The position numbers and the translations under genes are program-made. The notes below the pieces were generated by a model. The model made no database searches, had not been told where the DNA came from, and saw nothing but the letters and a program-made list of their open reading frames with translations. From positions 6,464,432 to 6,520,571 of the forward strand of contig NZ_CP026498.1 in NCBI RefSeq assembly GCF_002953255.1: 56,140 nucleotides of DNA. Reading direction: 5' to 3'. Below are positions 44,630 through 53,292 of the stretch, piece by piece (position 1 is the first letter of the stretch; the number at the start of each line of letters is the position of its first letter). The DNA comes from Streptomyces sp. CB01881 (GTDB lineage: Bacteria; Actinomycetota; Actinomycetes; Streptomycetales; Streptomycetaceae).

Positions 44630-44984
44630 GCTGCTCCTGAGTCGAGGGAGGGCTGAGGCCGGATGGGGGGTCGGCTTCGCACCTTGAGCATATGCCCGTA
44701 CACGGACATGACACTCGGAACCTCCCAACGGATGCAGAACGCAGACAGAACCGTGAACTGACGCCGTGAAGGGTGTCACGCACCCAACGGTTGCGCCCGG
44801 TCGCGGACGGTCATGGCAGGACCGCCGACGGCTCCGGGCACACCGAAGGGCCCGGTCGGAACCGGGCCCTTCGGCGTGAGGGTTGGGTCAGGCGGTCAAA
44901 GCGGCGTCACGCGACGGGGGTCCCCCGGACGGAGTCCGGGGAGCGTCCCGGGGAGGGTGACGGCGGGCGCCGGGTGGGCGGAGG
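44630..44984. other. gene-free interval with two hairpins
   Basis: About 355 bases between codirectional genes. A 14-pair hairpin (44843-44856 with 44861-44874) is probably the terminator of the acyl-CoA dehydrogenase unit, although it lies 110 bases past that stop. A CCCCCGGAC...GTCCGGGG element (about 44921-44943) resembles a common intergenic repeat of streptomycetes. The promoter of the aminopeptidase should lie at 44640-44760. Confidence 0.45.
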
Positions 44985-46814
44985 CTAGAACGCCTCCTCC
45001 GCCAGCTCCATGATCTCGTTGTCGATGCCCTCGGCGATCAGGCGCTGCGGGGTGACGGTCGGCAGGATGTTCCTGGCGAAGAAGCGGGCCGCCGCGACCT
45101 TGCCCTGGTAGAAGGGGACGTCCTTCTCCGAGGCGCCGGCCTCCAGCTTGGCCAGGGCCACCGCGGCCTGGCGCAGCAGCAGCCAGCCGACCACGACATC
45201 GCCGGAGACCATCAGCAGGCGGGTGGTGTTGAGGCCCACCTTGTACATGTTCTTGACGTCCTGCTCGACCGAGGAGAGGTCGGCGAGCAGCTTGCCGACG
45301 ATGGCCTCCAGGTCGCCGGCGGCCTTGGCGAGCAGCTCGCGCTCGGCGGCCAGGGCGTCGCCGCCCGCGGCCGAGCCGAGGAACTTCTGGATCTGCTCGG
45401 ACAGCGCGGTGAGCGCCTGGCCGCCGTCCTTGACGATCTTGCGGAAGAAGAAGTCCTGGCCCTGGATCGCGGTGGTGCCCTCGTAGAGGGTGTCGATCTT
45501 GGCGTCCCGGATGTACTGCTCGATCGGGTACTCCTGCAGGTAGCCGGAGCCACCGAAGGTCTGCAGGGACTGGGCGAGCTGCTCGTAGGACTTCTCGGAG
45601 CCGTAGCCCTTGACGATCGGCAGCAGCAGGTCGTTCAGGCGCTCGGCGGCCTCGTCGGTCTCGCCGCGCAGGCGGGCGGCCAGCACGTCGTCCTGGGTGG
45701 AGGCGGTGAGCAGGACCAGGGCGCGCATGCCCTCGGCGTACGCCTTCTGGGTCAGCAGCGAGCGGCGCACGTCCGGGTGGTGCGTGATGGTGACGCGCGG
45801 GGCGGTCTTGTCCAGGAACTGCGAGATGTCCGCACCCTGCACGCGCTCCTTGGCGTACTCCAGGGCGTTGAGGTAGCCGGTGGAGAGGGTGGCGATGGCC
45901 TTCGTGCCGACCATCATCCGGGCGAACTCGATGATCTTGAACATCTGGCGGATGCCGTCGACCTTCTCGCCCAGCAGCCAGCCCTTGGCCGGGTGCTTGG
46001 CACCGAAGGTCATCTCGCAGGTGTTCGAGGCCTTGAGGCCCATCTTGTGCTCGACGTTGGTGGCGTAGACGCCGTTGCGCTCGCCGAGCTCGCCGGTCTC
46101 CCAGTCGAAGTCGAACTTCGGCACGATGTAGAGGCCGAGGCCCTTGGTGCCCGGCTTACCGCCCTCGGGGCGGGCCAGCACCATGTGGATGATGTTCTCG
46201 GACATGTCGTGCTCGCCCGAGGTGATGAAGCGCTTCACACCCTCGATGTGCCAGGAGCCGTCCTCCTGCTTGATCGCCTTGGTGCGGCCGGCGCCGACGT
46301 CCGAGCCGGCGTCGGGCTCGGTCAGCACCATGGTGGAGCCCCAGAGGCGGTCGGTCATCCGCTTGGCGACCTCCAGCTGCTCCGGGGTGCCCTCCTCGGC
46401 GATGACGCCGGCGAAGGCCGGGCCGGAGGAGTACATCCAGACGGCGGGGTTCGAGCCGAGGATCTGCTCGGCGAACGCCCAGATCAGCGAGGACGGGGTG
46501 ACCTGGCCGCCGATCGACTCCGGGATGCCCAGGCGCCACCACTCGGCGTCCATGAAGGCCTGGTAGCTCTTCTTGAAGGAGGCCGGGACGGGGGCGGTGT
46601 TGGTCTCCGGGTCGAACACCGGCGGGTTGCGGTCGGTGTCGGCGAAGGACTCGGCGAGGTCGTTCTCGGCAAGGCGCGCGATCTCGCTCAGGATGCTCTT
46701 CGCGGTCTCGACGTCCATGTCCGCGAACGGTCCGGTGCCGTAGACCTGCTCGCGGCCGAACACCTCGAAGAGGTTGAACTCCACGTCCCGCAGGTTGGAC
46801 TTGTAGTGACCCAT
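44985..46814 (-). CDS. acyl-CoA dehydrogenase (long, FadE5-like)
   Basis: A FAD enzyme of 609 residues that introduces the alpha-beta double bond of acyl-CoAs. It belongs to the long ACAD subfamily with an extra C-terminal domain. Motifs are L-T-E-P-D-A-G-S-D-V-G (FAD and substrate), W-H-I-E-G-V-K-R-F-I-T-S-G and Q-T-F-G-G-S-G-Y-L-Q-E-Y-P-I-E-Q-Y-I-R-D-A. The catalytic base is likely in T-L-Y-E-G-T-T-A-I-Q-G-Q-D-F. The N-terminus G-H-Y-K-S-N-L-R-D-V-E-F-N-L-F-E-V confirms the ATG at 46814. It appears monocistronic, with a palindrome overlapping the likely promoter. Confidence 0.95.
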   Translation of the reverse strand: MGHYKSNLRDVEFNLFEVFGREQVYGTGPFADMDVETAKSILSEIARLAENDLAESFADTDRNPPVFDPETNTAPVPASFKKSYQAFMDAEWWRLGIPESIGGQVTPSSLIWAFAEQILGSNPAVWMYSSGPAFAGVIAEEGTPEQLEVAKRMTDRLWGSTMVLTEPDAGSDVGAGRTKAIKQEDGSWHIEGVKRFITSGEHDMSENIIHMVLARPEGGKPGTKGLGLYIVPKFDFDWETGELGERNGVYATNVEHKMGLKASNTCEMTFGAKHPAKGWLLGEKVDGIRQMFKIIEFARMMVGTKAIATLSTGYLNALEYAKERVQGADISQFLDKTAPRVTITHHPDVRRSLLTQKAYAEGMRALVLLTASTQDDVLAARLRGETDEAAERLNDLLLPIVKGYGSEKSYEQLAQSLQTFGGSGYLQEYPIEQYIRDAKIDTLYEGTTAIQGQDFFFRKIVKDGGQALTALSEQIQKFLGSAAGGDALAAERELLAKAAGDLEAIVGKLLADLSSVEQDVKNMYKVGLNTTRLLMVSGDVVVGWLLLRQAAVALAKLEAGASEKDVPFYQGKVAAARFFARNILPTVTPQRLIAEGIDNEIMELAEEAF

Positions 46815-46880
46815 GGCCGTTTTCTCCGGTTCGTCGCTTCCGGGAGACCGCCGCGTTCGGGCGTCCCGTACCCACCAGTA

Positions 46881-46916
46881 AGCATCATGATGCTACCCAG
46901 CGGTAACTTGTTTCAA
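46881..46916 (-). promoter_or_regulatory. promoter and palindromic operator of the acyl-CoA dehydrogenase gene
   Basis: AGCATCATGATGCT (46881-46894) is a perfect 14-base palindrome 66 bases before the ATG. On the minus strand TTGAAA (46916-46911) and TAGCAT (46895-46890) form a possible -35/-10 pair with a short 15-base spacer, so the palindrome would cover the -10 box. A TetR-type fatty-acid repressor would fit, but none is adjacent. Confidence 0.5.
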
Positions 46917-47029
46917 GCCCCTGGCGGTGAATCCGCTATGAACGTGGTCACGTCCCACAAGCCGGGACGCCCACTCCTTGTCAGGATCGGCGCCCGCACG
47001 AGCGGCTGCGCTCCCGATAGCCTGTCCGT

Positions 47030-47533
47030 GTGTACGGCTATGACCAGAACGCATACCCGGGCGACCCCTACCAGCAGCAGGCGGGACCGCAGCCGGGCAT
47101 GAACGGCATGCCCGGCCCCGGCCCGTACGGCGAGCAGCCGCAGGCATCGCAGCAGTCCCTCTACCCCGAGCCGTCGCCGCCCTCGCTGGCGGACGCCGTC
47201 CGGGCCTTCACCACCGGGTCGATGGCGGTGGAGGACTTCCAGGCCATCTTCATCACCTCCAAGGTGCACTGCCCGCGCGGCGACCGGCCCGGGTTCCTGG
47301 CACTGCACAACACGCCGACCCCGGTGATCCCGATGTTCAGCTCGCTGAAGGAGCTGCGCCGGTACGCCGGCAAGGACTCCAAGCACTTCACCGTCACCGG
47401 CGCCGAGATCCTGGACCTGCTGCCGACCGGGTACGGCTTCGCGCTGGACATGGAGGGCGAGCACCGGATGGTGTTCGACGCGAAGGCGGTCGAGCAGATG
47501 GTCGACTTCACCATGCGCCGGATGTACGGCTGA
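47030..47533 (+). CDS. SseB-family domain protein
   Basis: A 167-residue protein: a Pro/Gln/Gly/Tyr-rich N-terminal 50 residues, then an SseB N-terminal-type domain (L-A-D-A-V-R-A-F-T-T-G, D-F-Q-A-I-F-I-T-S-K-V-H-C-P-R-G, P-V-I-P-M-F-S-S-L-K-E-L-R-R-Y-A-G). Such proteins are frequent in actinobacteria and often near ESX/type VII genes, but no such genes are seen here. The GTG at 47030 is the start, and the Tyr-rich head is probably disordered. Function unknown. Confidence 0.85.
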   Translation: MYGYDQNAYPGDPYQQQAGPQPGMNGMPGPGPYGEQPQASQQSLYPEPSPPSLADAVRAFTTGSMAVEDFQAIFITSKVHCPRGDRPGFLALHNTPTPVIPMFSSLKELRRYAGKDSKHFTVTGAEILDLLPTGYGFALDMEGEHRMVFDAKAVEQMVDFTMRRMYG

Positions 47534-47645
47534 CGGCAGCAGGCCGCTTGGCGACCGCCCGCCGCCGCACGCAAGGCCGGCGACTGGCGGTCGCTTCGGA
47601 CCCGATCCATCCTGGAAGGGGCCGCGAGGCCGAGTCGTCACTACA

Positions 47646-47686
47646 TAGTTCAAACTTCAACTTGCTTCTTGTTGAGGATTGAACTA
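47646..47686. promoter_or_regulatory. nested inverted repeats upstream of the pirin gene
   Basis: TAGTTCAA (47646-47653) and TTGAACTA (47679-47686) are complementary and enclose a second pair, TCAAC (47657-47661) and GTTGA (47671-47675). It is AT-rich relative to the surroundings and lies 45 bases before the pirin ATG. TTCAA-type half-sites suggest a MarR-class regulator. Confidence 0.6.
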
Positions 47687-47730
47687 ATCTCGTGGACGTA
47701 GGCCAGAGGAACCCCCCGAAGGAGGCCGAC

Positions 47731-48681
47731 ATGCCCGCCGTGACCGTCGAAAACCCGCTCGTTCTGCCGCGCGTCGCAGCGCCCGCCGAAGGCGCCCGTC
47801 CGCGCCCGGTGCTGGCCGTCTCCACCGCCCCGGAAGGATTCGAGGGCGAGGGCTTCCCGGTCCGCCGCGCCTTCGCCAAGATCAACCAGAAGTACCTGGA
47901 CCCGTTCATCATGATGGACCAGATGGGCGAGGTGGACTACGCCGCCGGAGAGCCGAAGGGCACCCCGTGGCACCCGCACCGGGGCTTCGAGACCGTCACC
48001 TACATCATCGACGGCACCTTCGTGCACCAGGACTCGCACGGTGGCGGCGGCGTCATCACCGACGGCGACACCCAGTGGATGACGGCCGGCTCCGGCCTGC
48101 TGCACATCGAGACCCCGCCGGAGTCGCTGGTCATGTCCGGCGGCCTGTTCCACGGGCTGCAGCTGTGGGTGAACCTGCCCGCCGCGGACAAGATGATCGC
48201 GCCGAAGTACCAGGACATCCGCGGCGGCAGCGTGAAGCTGCTCGCCTCGCAGGACGGCGGCGCGCTCGTCCGGCTCATCGCCGGTGACATCGCGGGCCAC
48301 CAGGGCCCCGGCGCCACGCACACGCCCATCACGATGATCCACGTGTCCGTGAACCCCGGCGCCCAGGTCACCCTGCCCTGGCGGGCCGACTTCAACGGCC
48401 TGGCGTACGGCCTCGCCGGCAGCGGCTCCGCGGGTGAGGAGCGGCGCCCGTTCCACATGGGACAGGCGGTCGTCTTCGGCGAGGGCGACTCGCTCACCAT
48501 CCGGGCGGACGAGGCCCAGGACACCCGCAGCGCCAACTTCGAGGTCGTCCTCCTCGGCGGGCAGCCGATCCGGGAGCCCGTCGCCCACTACGGCCCGTTC
48601 GTGATGAACAGCCACCGCGAGCTCCAGCAGGCGATGGAGGACTACCAGGCCGGCCGCCTGGGGACCATCCCCACCAGCTGA
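47731..48681 (+). CDS. pirin family protein
   Basis: A bicupin pirin of 316 residues. The N-terminal metal site is H-P-H-R-G-F-E-T-V-T-Y (two His and the Glu of the cupin), followed by the late G-D-T-Q-W-M-T-A-G-S-G. Also visible are H-G-L-Q-L-W-V-N-L-P and Y-Q-D-I. Known bacterial pirins are Fe-binding quercetinases or regulators; which applies here is unclear. The ATG at 47731 follows AAGGAGG, and an earlier ATG-like start at 47692 is less likely. It stands alone with its own operator and a shared terminator. Confidence 0.92.
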   Translation: MPAVTVENPLVLPRVAAPAEGARPRPVLAVSTAPEGFEGEGFPVRRAFAKINQKYLDPFIMMDQMGEVDYAAGEPKGTPWHPHRGFETVTYIIDGTFVHQDSHGGGGVITDGDTQWMTAGSGLLHIETPPESLVMSGGLFHGLQLWVNLPAADKMIAPKYQDIRGGSVKLLASQDGGALVRLIAGDIAGHQGPGATHTPITMIHVSVNPGAQVTLPWRADFNGLAYGLAGSGSAGEERRPFHMGQAVVFGEGDSLTIRADEAQDTRSANFEVVLLGGQPIREPVAHYGPFVMNSHRELQQAMEDYQAGRLGTIPTS

Positions 48682-48692
48682 GGTGGTGACCG

Positions 48693-48740
48693 GCACGGGC
48701 GGCCGGTGCGGCAGGTTCCTGCCGCACCGGCCGCCCGTGC
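48693..48740. terminator. bidirectional terminator between pirin and the RiPP operon
   Basis: A perfect 22-pair stem (48693-48714 with 48719-48740) with loop GTTC, the longest looped stem seen here. It ends both the pirin gene and the dehydratase, the last gene of the RiPP operon. Confidence 0.88.
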
Positions 48741-48788
48741 GTCGTCGGTCGCCGTCGCCGGACGCACCGGCCCCGGGCGGCGGACGGG

Positions 48789-51383
48789 TCAGACGCCGAC
48801 CAGGCCCGCGCGGATCACGTCCCTGCGCAGGGCGCTGAAGCGGCCGCCGGAAGCACGGTCGAACTCCACGATCCACTCGAAGGTGTTGGGCCTCTCCCCG
48901 AGCCTCGGCAGGGCCTCCTCCAGGTACCCGCCGCCGCGCCGTTCCAGGAGCTTGGGCAGGACCCGGGCCATCAGGGCGCTGGAGAAGTCGACGTACTGCG
49001 GCTTGCCGCGCCGGCGCTGGTCGATGAAGGAACGCCACTCGGAGGCGCTGCCGACGTAGTCGGACGGATCCTGCTGGAAGAGCGAGGTCTTGACGAAGAC
49101 CTCGTCGGGCACCCGGTGCCCGGCCCGCCAGTCGGTGAGGCGGAGCAGGTAGGAGACCTCCTCCTCGGCCGGTCCGGGCTGCGGGAGCTCCCCCTCGCCC
49201 AGGAACCAGCGGCGGCGGTGGAGCAGGACCCGGCCGGCCCGCAGCCGGGGCAGGCCGAGGACGCCGCCGCGGTCGCGCTCGGCGAGCCGTTGGCGCGCCT
49301 TCTCCTGGAGGTCGAGCACCAGACGGCCGGAGCCGACCAGCCAGTAGGCGAGCCGCAGCGGGAAGGGGTACATCTCGCTGTACTGCGAGCCCAGCGGGAG
49401 CACCCGGACCGGCCGGCCGTCGCGGTCGAGCAGTTCCAGGCGGTCCGCCGACGGGTCGTGGCGCAGCGTCAGGGTGGCCCACTCGCGCGGGGTGACGGTG
49501 TCGGGCAGCACCTGGGGGTGCAGGTTGATGTTGGTGCGGTACAGGCCGCGGTCCTCCAGCACCCGGGCGCCGTCGGCGCCGTACAGGCCGAGCAGGCGCT
49601 CGGCGAGCCGGTCGACGGCGGGGCCGCCGGTGCTGCTCGCGGCGTGCAGGAAGCGGGAGTTCAGCGAGGCGTGGCCCGCGTAGGCGTCGTTGACGACGAG
49701 CAGGTCGTCGGTGGGCTGGATGAGCACCCCGTACGAGAGCGGGACGGCCCGGAAGCGGTCGGGCAGCCCGGCGGTGAGCTCGGCGAGGTAGCCGGCGTCC
49801 CAGATCACCTCGTCGCGGTGCCGGCCCGCGTGCACCTCGCGGACCAGGGCCCCGACGGCGCGGCGGCGCAGGGCGTGGAGCTGCCCGAGGCTGCCGTCGT
49901 CGGGCCCGAGGCCGTCGGGGCCGGCGGTGCGCAGCAGGTCCTCGCGCCGGTAGACCTCGTTCACCAGCTCCTCGGCGTGCTCGACCAGCCCCACCGAGGC
50001 GCCCGCGCCGAAGCGCTCGACGAAGGCGGCGGTGAGCAGGGCCCGGACCTCGTGGAAGCGGTCGTAGGCGGACTGGAACTCCAGGACGTCGGCGAGGTCG
50101 CCGAGGGCGCCGGTGTAGCCGGCGGGGCTCGGGGCGGTGGGCGGGAAGACGAGGTCCTCGTTGACGTGCAGCCGGGCCGGGCGCCCGCTGACCTCCAGGA
50201 GCCGCTCCTCCAGGTGCGGCAGCCGGCCGACCAGCGCGGGGCGCTGGCCGGCGGGTGCGGTCTCGATGCCCTCGACCACGTCGGCGAGTTCGTCGAGCAG
50301 CAGGCCCGCCGCCGGGTGGTCGCCCGACAGGCGGCGGCCGAGCGCGCGCAGGCCGGTGCGGTCCTGCTCGTCCGGGCCGGGAGCGGCGGTGAGCATGCCG
50401 GCGGCGACGACCTTGGCGACGTAGTCGGCGCCGGCCTCCCGGCTGCCGCCGGTCCTGGCGGCGAGGTCCTCGGCCAGGTGGTCGACGTGGTACGGGCCCA
50501 TCCCGGCCATCGCGAGCAGCAGCCGCAGGTGACGGGTGAGCGGGGCGGAGAGCATCCGCACCTGGTCGCCGTCCACGCGGGGGAAGTAGACCCGGTCGGC
50601 CTCGGCCCGGAGGGTCGGTGAGACGGTGACCCAGCCGGTGGGGCCGCCGGTGACCGGCAGGCCGCCGAGCACGTGGTTGAGCACGGAGCGGTCGATCTCG
50701 GCGAAGGCTCGCGCCGTGTCGCCGTCGAACTCGACCTCGTCGAGCTGCGGGCCGTCCTCGTCCCAGTGCGCCAGACCGACGGCGGTGAACTGGGAGAGCG
50801 GGCTGGTCCGCAGCAGCGCCCGGGTGACGTACTGGATCAGTCCGCGCTCGGACTTGCGCAGCTTGCGGTCGGCGGCGCCGCCGGCGGCGCCGTACCGGAC
50901 GGCCGTGTCGTGCACGGTCGGGGCGAGCAGCGACACGGCCTTGCCGAAGGTGGGGTGGTCGAGCAGGCCGGCCAGGTTGCGCCGTTCCAGCTCGATGGCC
51001 TCGCCGTAACGTTCGCGGATCCGGTCGGCGACGGCGGTGTACTCCCGGTGGAGCGCGAGCCAGGCGCTGGTGGCCTCCGGGAGTCCGTCCGCCGCCGCGC
51101 CCGGGTCGCGGCCGTTGAAGATCGCCCGGCGCAGCGCGACCACCCCTCGCCGGCGCTCCGGGTCCTCAACGGTGCCGGCGAGCGAGTAGAGCTCGTCGCA
51201 GGCCAGCGGCTGCCAGGAGTCCCGCTGCTGCTTGATCAGCGCGAGGTGGGCGAGCGACCTGCGCAGGTCCTCGGTGGAGAGGCGGTGGGCGGGCAGCGGG
51301 TTGACGCGGAGCTGGACGGTGTCGGCGATGCCGCCGTCCGCGCGGGGCGGATCGGCGGGGTGGTCGGGGTGGTTCATGGCCAT
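48789..51383 (-). CDS. LanB-type dehydratase (glutamylation domain; split/thiopeptide type)
   Basis: An 864-residue homologue of the tRNA-Glu-dependent lantibiotic dehydratases, which glutamylate Ser/Thr side chains of a precursor peptide. Typical parts are L-R-V-N-P-L-P near the start, S-E-R-G-L-I-Q-Y-V-T-R-A-L-L-R-T-S-P-L-S-Q-F-T-A-V-G, L-H-V-N-E-D-L-V-F-P, Y-G-V-L-I-Q-P, N-D-A-Y-A-G-H-A-S-L-N-S-R-F-L and the C-terminal block K-P-Q-Y-V-D-F-S-S. The length is short of full LanB (about 1000), because the SpaB-C elimination domain is absent. That is the arrangement in thiopeptide clusters, where elimination is a separate protein. It is last in the RiPP operon, 60 bases after the permease. The tRNA-Glu required occurs at 3744, though only as a housekeeping gene. 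Confidence 0.9.
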   Translation of the reverse strand: MAMNHPDHPADPPRADGGIADTVQLRVNPLPAHRLSTEDLRRSLAHLALIKQQRDSWQPLACDELYSLAGTVEDPERRRGVVALRRAIFNGRDPGAAADGLPEATSAWLALHREYTAVADRIRERYGEAIELERRNLAGLLDHPTFGKAVSLLAPTVHDTAVRYGAAGGAADRKLRKSERGLIQYVTRALLRTSPLSQFTAVGLAHWDEDGPQLDEVEFDGDTARAFAEIDRSVLNHVLGGLPVTGGPTGWVTVSPTLRAEADRVYFPRVDGDQVRMLSAPLTRHLRLLLAMAGMGPYHVDHLAEDLAARTGGSREAGADYVAKVVAAGMLTAAPGPDEQDRTGLRALGRRLSGDHPAAGLLLDELADVVEGIETAPAGQRPALVGRLPHLEERLLEVSGRPARLHVNEDLVFPPTAPSPAGYTGALGDLADVLEFQSAYDRFHEVRALLTAAFVERFGAGASVGLVEHAEELVNEVYRREDLLRTAGPDGLGPDDGSLGQLHALRRRAVGALVREVHAGRHRDEVIWDAGYLAELTAGLPDRFRAVPLSYGVLIQPTDDLLVVNDAYAGHASLNSRFLHAASSTGGPAVDRLAERLLGLYGADGARVLEDRGLYRTNINLHPQVLPDTVTPREWATLTLRHDPSADRLELLDRDGRPVRVLPLGSQYSEMYPFPLRLAYWLVGSGRLVLDLQEKARQRLAERDRGGVLGLPRLRAGRVLLHRRRWFLGEGELPQPGPAEEEVSYLLRLTDWRAGHRVPDEVFVKTSLFQQDPSDYVGSASEWRSFIDQRRRGKPQYVDFSSALMARVLPKLLERRGGGYLEEALPRLGERPNTFEWIVEFDRASGGRFSALRRDVIRAGLVGV

Positions 51384-51443
51384 CCTCTCTGGGGACCAGT
51401 GGTGGGGCCGGTACGCCCGGCGCGGCCCGGAGGCCGCCGCCGC

Positions 51444-52319
51444 TCAGAAGCGGCGGGCGTTGCGGCGGAAGGTGACCCAGCACAGGGCCAGGCCGCCGAT
51501 CAGCCAGGCGGTGAGGACCAGCGCGATCCGTCCGTGCTCCCAGGCCCCGGCCGGTTCGGCGGCGGCGAAGGACTCGGGCAGGAAGGCGGAGCGGATTCCC
51601 TGGGTCATCCACTTGAGCGGGAAGAGCGAGGCGACGATCTGGACCGGCTTGGGCAGTGCGGTGATCACCCAGAACACTCCGGAGATGAACTGCAGGCCGA
51701 TGTAGGGGAAGTTGACCAGCGCGGGGGCGTTGCGGGCGGACCGGGCCAGGGAGCCGATGGTGATGCCGATCAGCGCGGTGGAGACGGTGCCGAGCAGGAA
51801 GACCCACAGGAAGGTGAACCAGTGCGCGGCGTCCTTCGGCAGCTGGAAGCCGAACATCGCGACGCCCAGGGCCAGGATGACGCCGACCTGGACGAGGGCC
51901 TGGGTCAGGATCAGCACGACCTTGCCGATGAAGTACGACACCAGCGGGAAGGGCGTACCGGAGAGCCGGCGCAGGGTGCCCTCGTGGCGGTCGACCGCGA
52001 TGCCGATGCCCATGGTGCCGAGGGCGGAGGACATGATGGTCGAGCCGATCATGCCCGCCACGGTGACCTCGCGCATCTTGATGCCGGTCCCGGGCACGAC
52101 CTGGTCGAAGAGGCTGCCGAAGATGACCAGCAGCATGATCGGCATCAGGATGCTGAAGACCATGGCCTCGCGGTTGCGGATCAGCAGCCGCACCTCGAAC
52201 AGGCCGCGGGCCAGGCCCAGGCGGATCGGGGACGGGAGCGGCGCGGACCCGGCGGCCGCGGCCGCGCGCGGGGTGGCGGGGGCGCGGGGGGCGGCGGGAG
52301 CGGGGGCGGCGATGGTCAT
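51444..52319 (-). CDS. ABC-2 type transporter permease
   Basis: A 291-residue membrane protein with six hydrophobic helices, among them the stretches M-V-F-S-I-L-M-P-I-M-L-L-V-I-F-G-S-L-F and F-L-W-V-F-L-L-G-T-V-S-T-A-L-I-G-I, plus G-T-P-F-P-L-V-S-Y-F-I and V-N-F-P-Y-I-G-L-Q-F-I-S-G-V-F. The ABC-2 motif region lies at about 190-230. Its ATG overlaps the ATPase stop (ATGA at 52316-52319). With the ATPase it probably exports the peptide product or confers self-immunity. The Ala/Pro-rich N-terminal 30 residues are variable. Confidence 0.93.
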   Translation of the reverse strand: MTIAAPAPAAPRAPATPRAAAAAGSAPLPSPIRLGLARGLFEVRLLIRNREAMVFSILMPIMLLVIFGSLFDQVVPGTGIKMREVTVAGMIGSTIMSSALGTMGIGIAVDRHEGTLRRLSGTPFPLVSYFIGKVVLILTQALVQVGVILALGVAMFGFQLPKDAAHWFTFLWVFLLGTVSTALIGITIGSLARSARNAPALVNFPYIGLQFISGVFWVITALPKPVQIVASLFPLKWMTQGIRSAFLPESFAAAEPAGAWEHGRIALVLTAWLIGGLALCWVTFRRNARRF

Positions 52320-53167
52320 CGGGCTTCTCCGATCATGGCGAGGTAGGTCTCCTCAAGGCTCGGGCGGTGCACCTGCAGGTCGGGTACGGCGCCGGCGAAC
52401 TCCCGCGACAGCTCCTCGATCAGCTGCGCGGGGTTGGTGGTCTCGCGGCGCTCGCGGCCGTTCGGGCCCTGCCAGGTGACGACGGTGCCGGCCTCGGCGC
52501 GGCCGCCGAACCGTTCCGGGGTGTCGACCTCCACCAGCCGGCCGTTGGCCAGCACGCCGATGCGGTCGGCGAGCTGCTCGGCCTCGTCCAGGTAGTGGGT
52601 GGTCAGCAGGATCGTGGTGCCGTCGGCGGCGAGGTCGCGGATCAGCTGCCAGAACTGGCGGCGGGCCTCCGGGTCGAAGCCGGTGGTCGGCTCGTCCAGG
52701 AAGAGCAGTTCGGGGCGGCCGACGATGCCCAGGGCGACGTCCATCCGGCGGCGCTGGCCGCCGGAGAGGTCGCGCAGGGCCGCGTCCTTCTTCTCGGTGA
52801 GGCCGACGACCTCCAGCACCTCGTCGACGTCCCGGGGGTCCGGGTAGTACGACGCGAACTGGGCGAGCATCTCCCGCACCCGGGCGTCCGGCTGGTCCTG
52901 CGCGGTCTGCAGGACCACGCCGATCCGGGACCGCCAGCGGCGGTCGGCGCGGGCCGGGTCCTGCCCCAGGACCAGCACCTCGCCGCCGGAGCGGGGGCGC
53001 AGGCCCTCCAGGACCTCGACGGTGGTGGTCTTTCCGGCGCCGTTCGGGCCGAGCAGGGCGAACACCTCGCCGCGCGGGATCTCCAGGTCGACGCCGTCGA
53101 CGGCACGGTGGGAGCCGTAGCTGACCTGAAGGCCCCTCAGCACGATCGCGGGTGCGTCGTGACTCAT
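52316..53167 (-). CDS. ABC transporter ATP-binding protein
   Basis: A 283-residue ATPase. Walker A G-P-N-G-A-G-K-T-T-T, Q-loop V-V-L-Q-T-A-Q-D-Q, signature L-S-G-G-Q-R-R-R, Walker B L-L-F-L-D-E-P-T-T-G and the H-loop T-T-H-Y-L all occur in order. It is of the DrrA/export type, and its 50 C-terminal residues carry the typical extra domain. The ATG at 53167 follows GAGGAGATGAG. It is translationally coupled to the permease. The 125 bases upstream contain a CGGCCG-rich hairpin and no promoter I can identify, so it is probably transcribed from the RiPP operon. Confidence 0.96.
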   Translation of the reverse strand: MSHDAPAIVLRGLQVSYGSHRAVDGVDLEIPRGEVFALLGPNGAGKTTTVEVLEGLRPRSGGEVLVLGQDPARADRRWRSRIGVVLQTAQDQPDARVREMLAQFASYYPDPRDVDEVLEVVGLTEKKDAALRDLSGGQRRRMDVALGIVGRPELLFLDEPTTGFDPEARRQFWQLIRDLAADGTTILLTTHYLDEAEQLADRIGVLANGRLVEVDTPERFGGRAEAGTVVTWQGPNGRERRETTNPAQLIEELSREFAGAVPDLQVHRPSLEETYLAMIGEAR

Positions 53168-53292
53168 CTCATCTCCTCGTGTTCCCGCTCCGGGCGGCCG
53201 GGGCGGTGTGGTGCGGCGGTGCTGTCCGCCGGTGGGCGGCCGGTGAGGCCGGGGGTGGCGGCCGCTCGGGCCGCCGCCGGGGTGGCGGCCGG

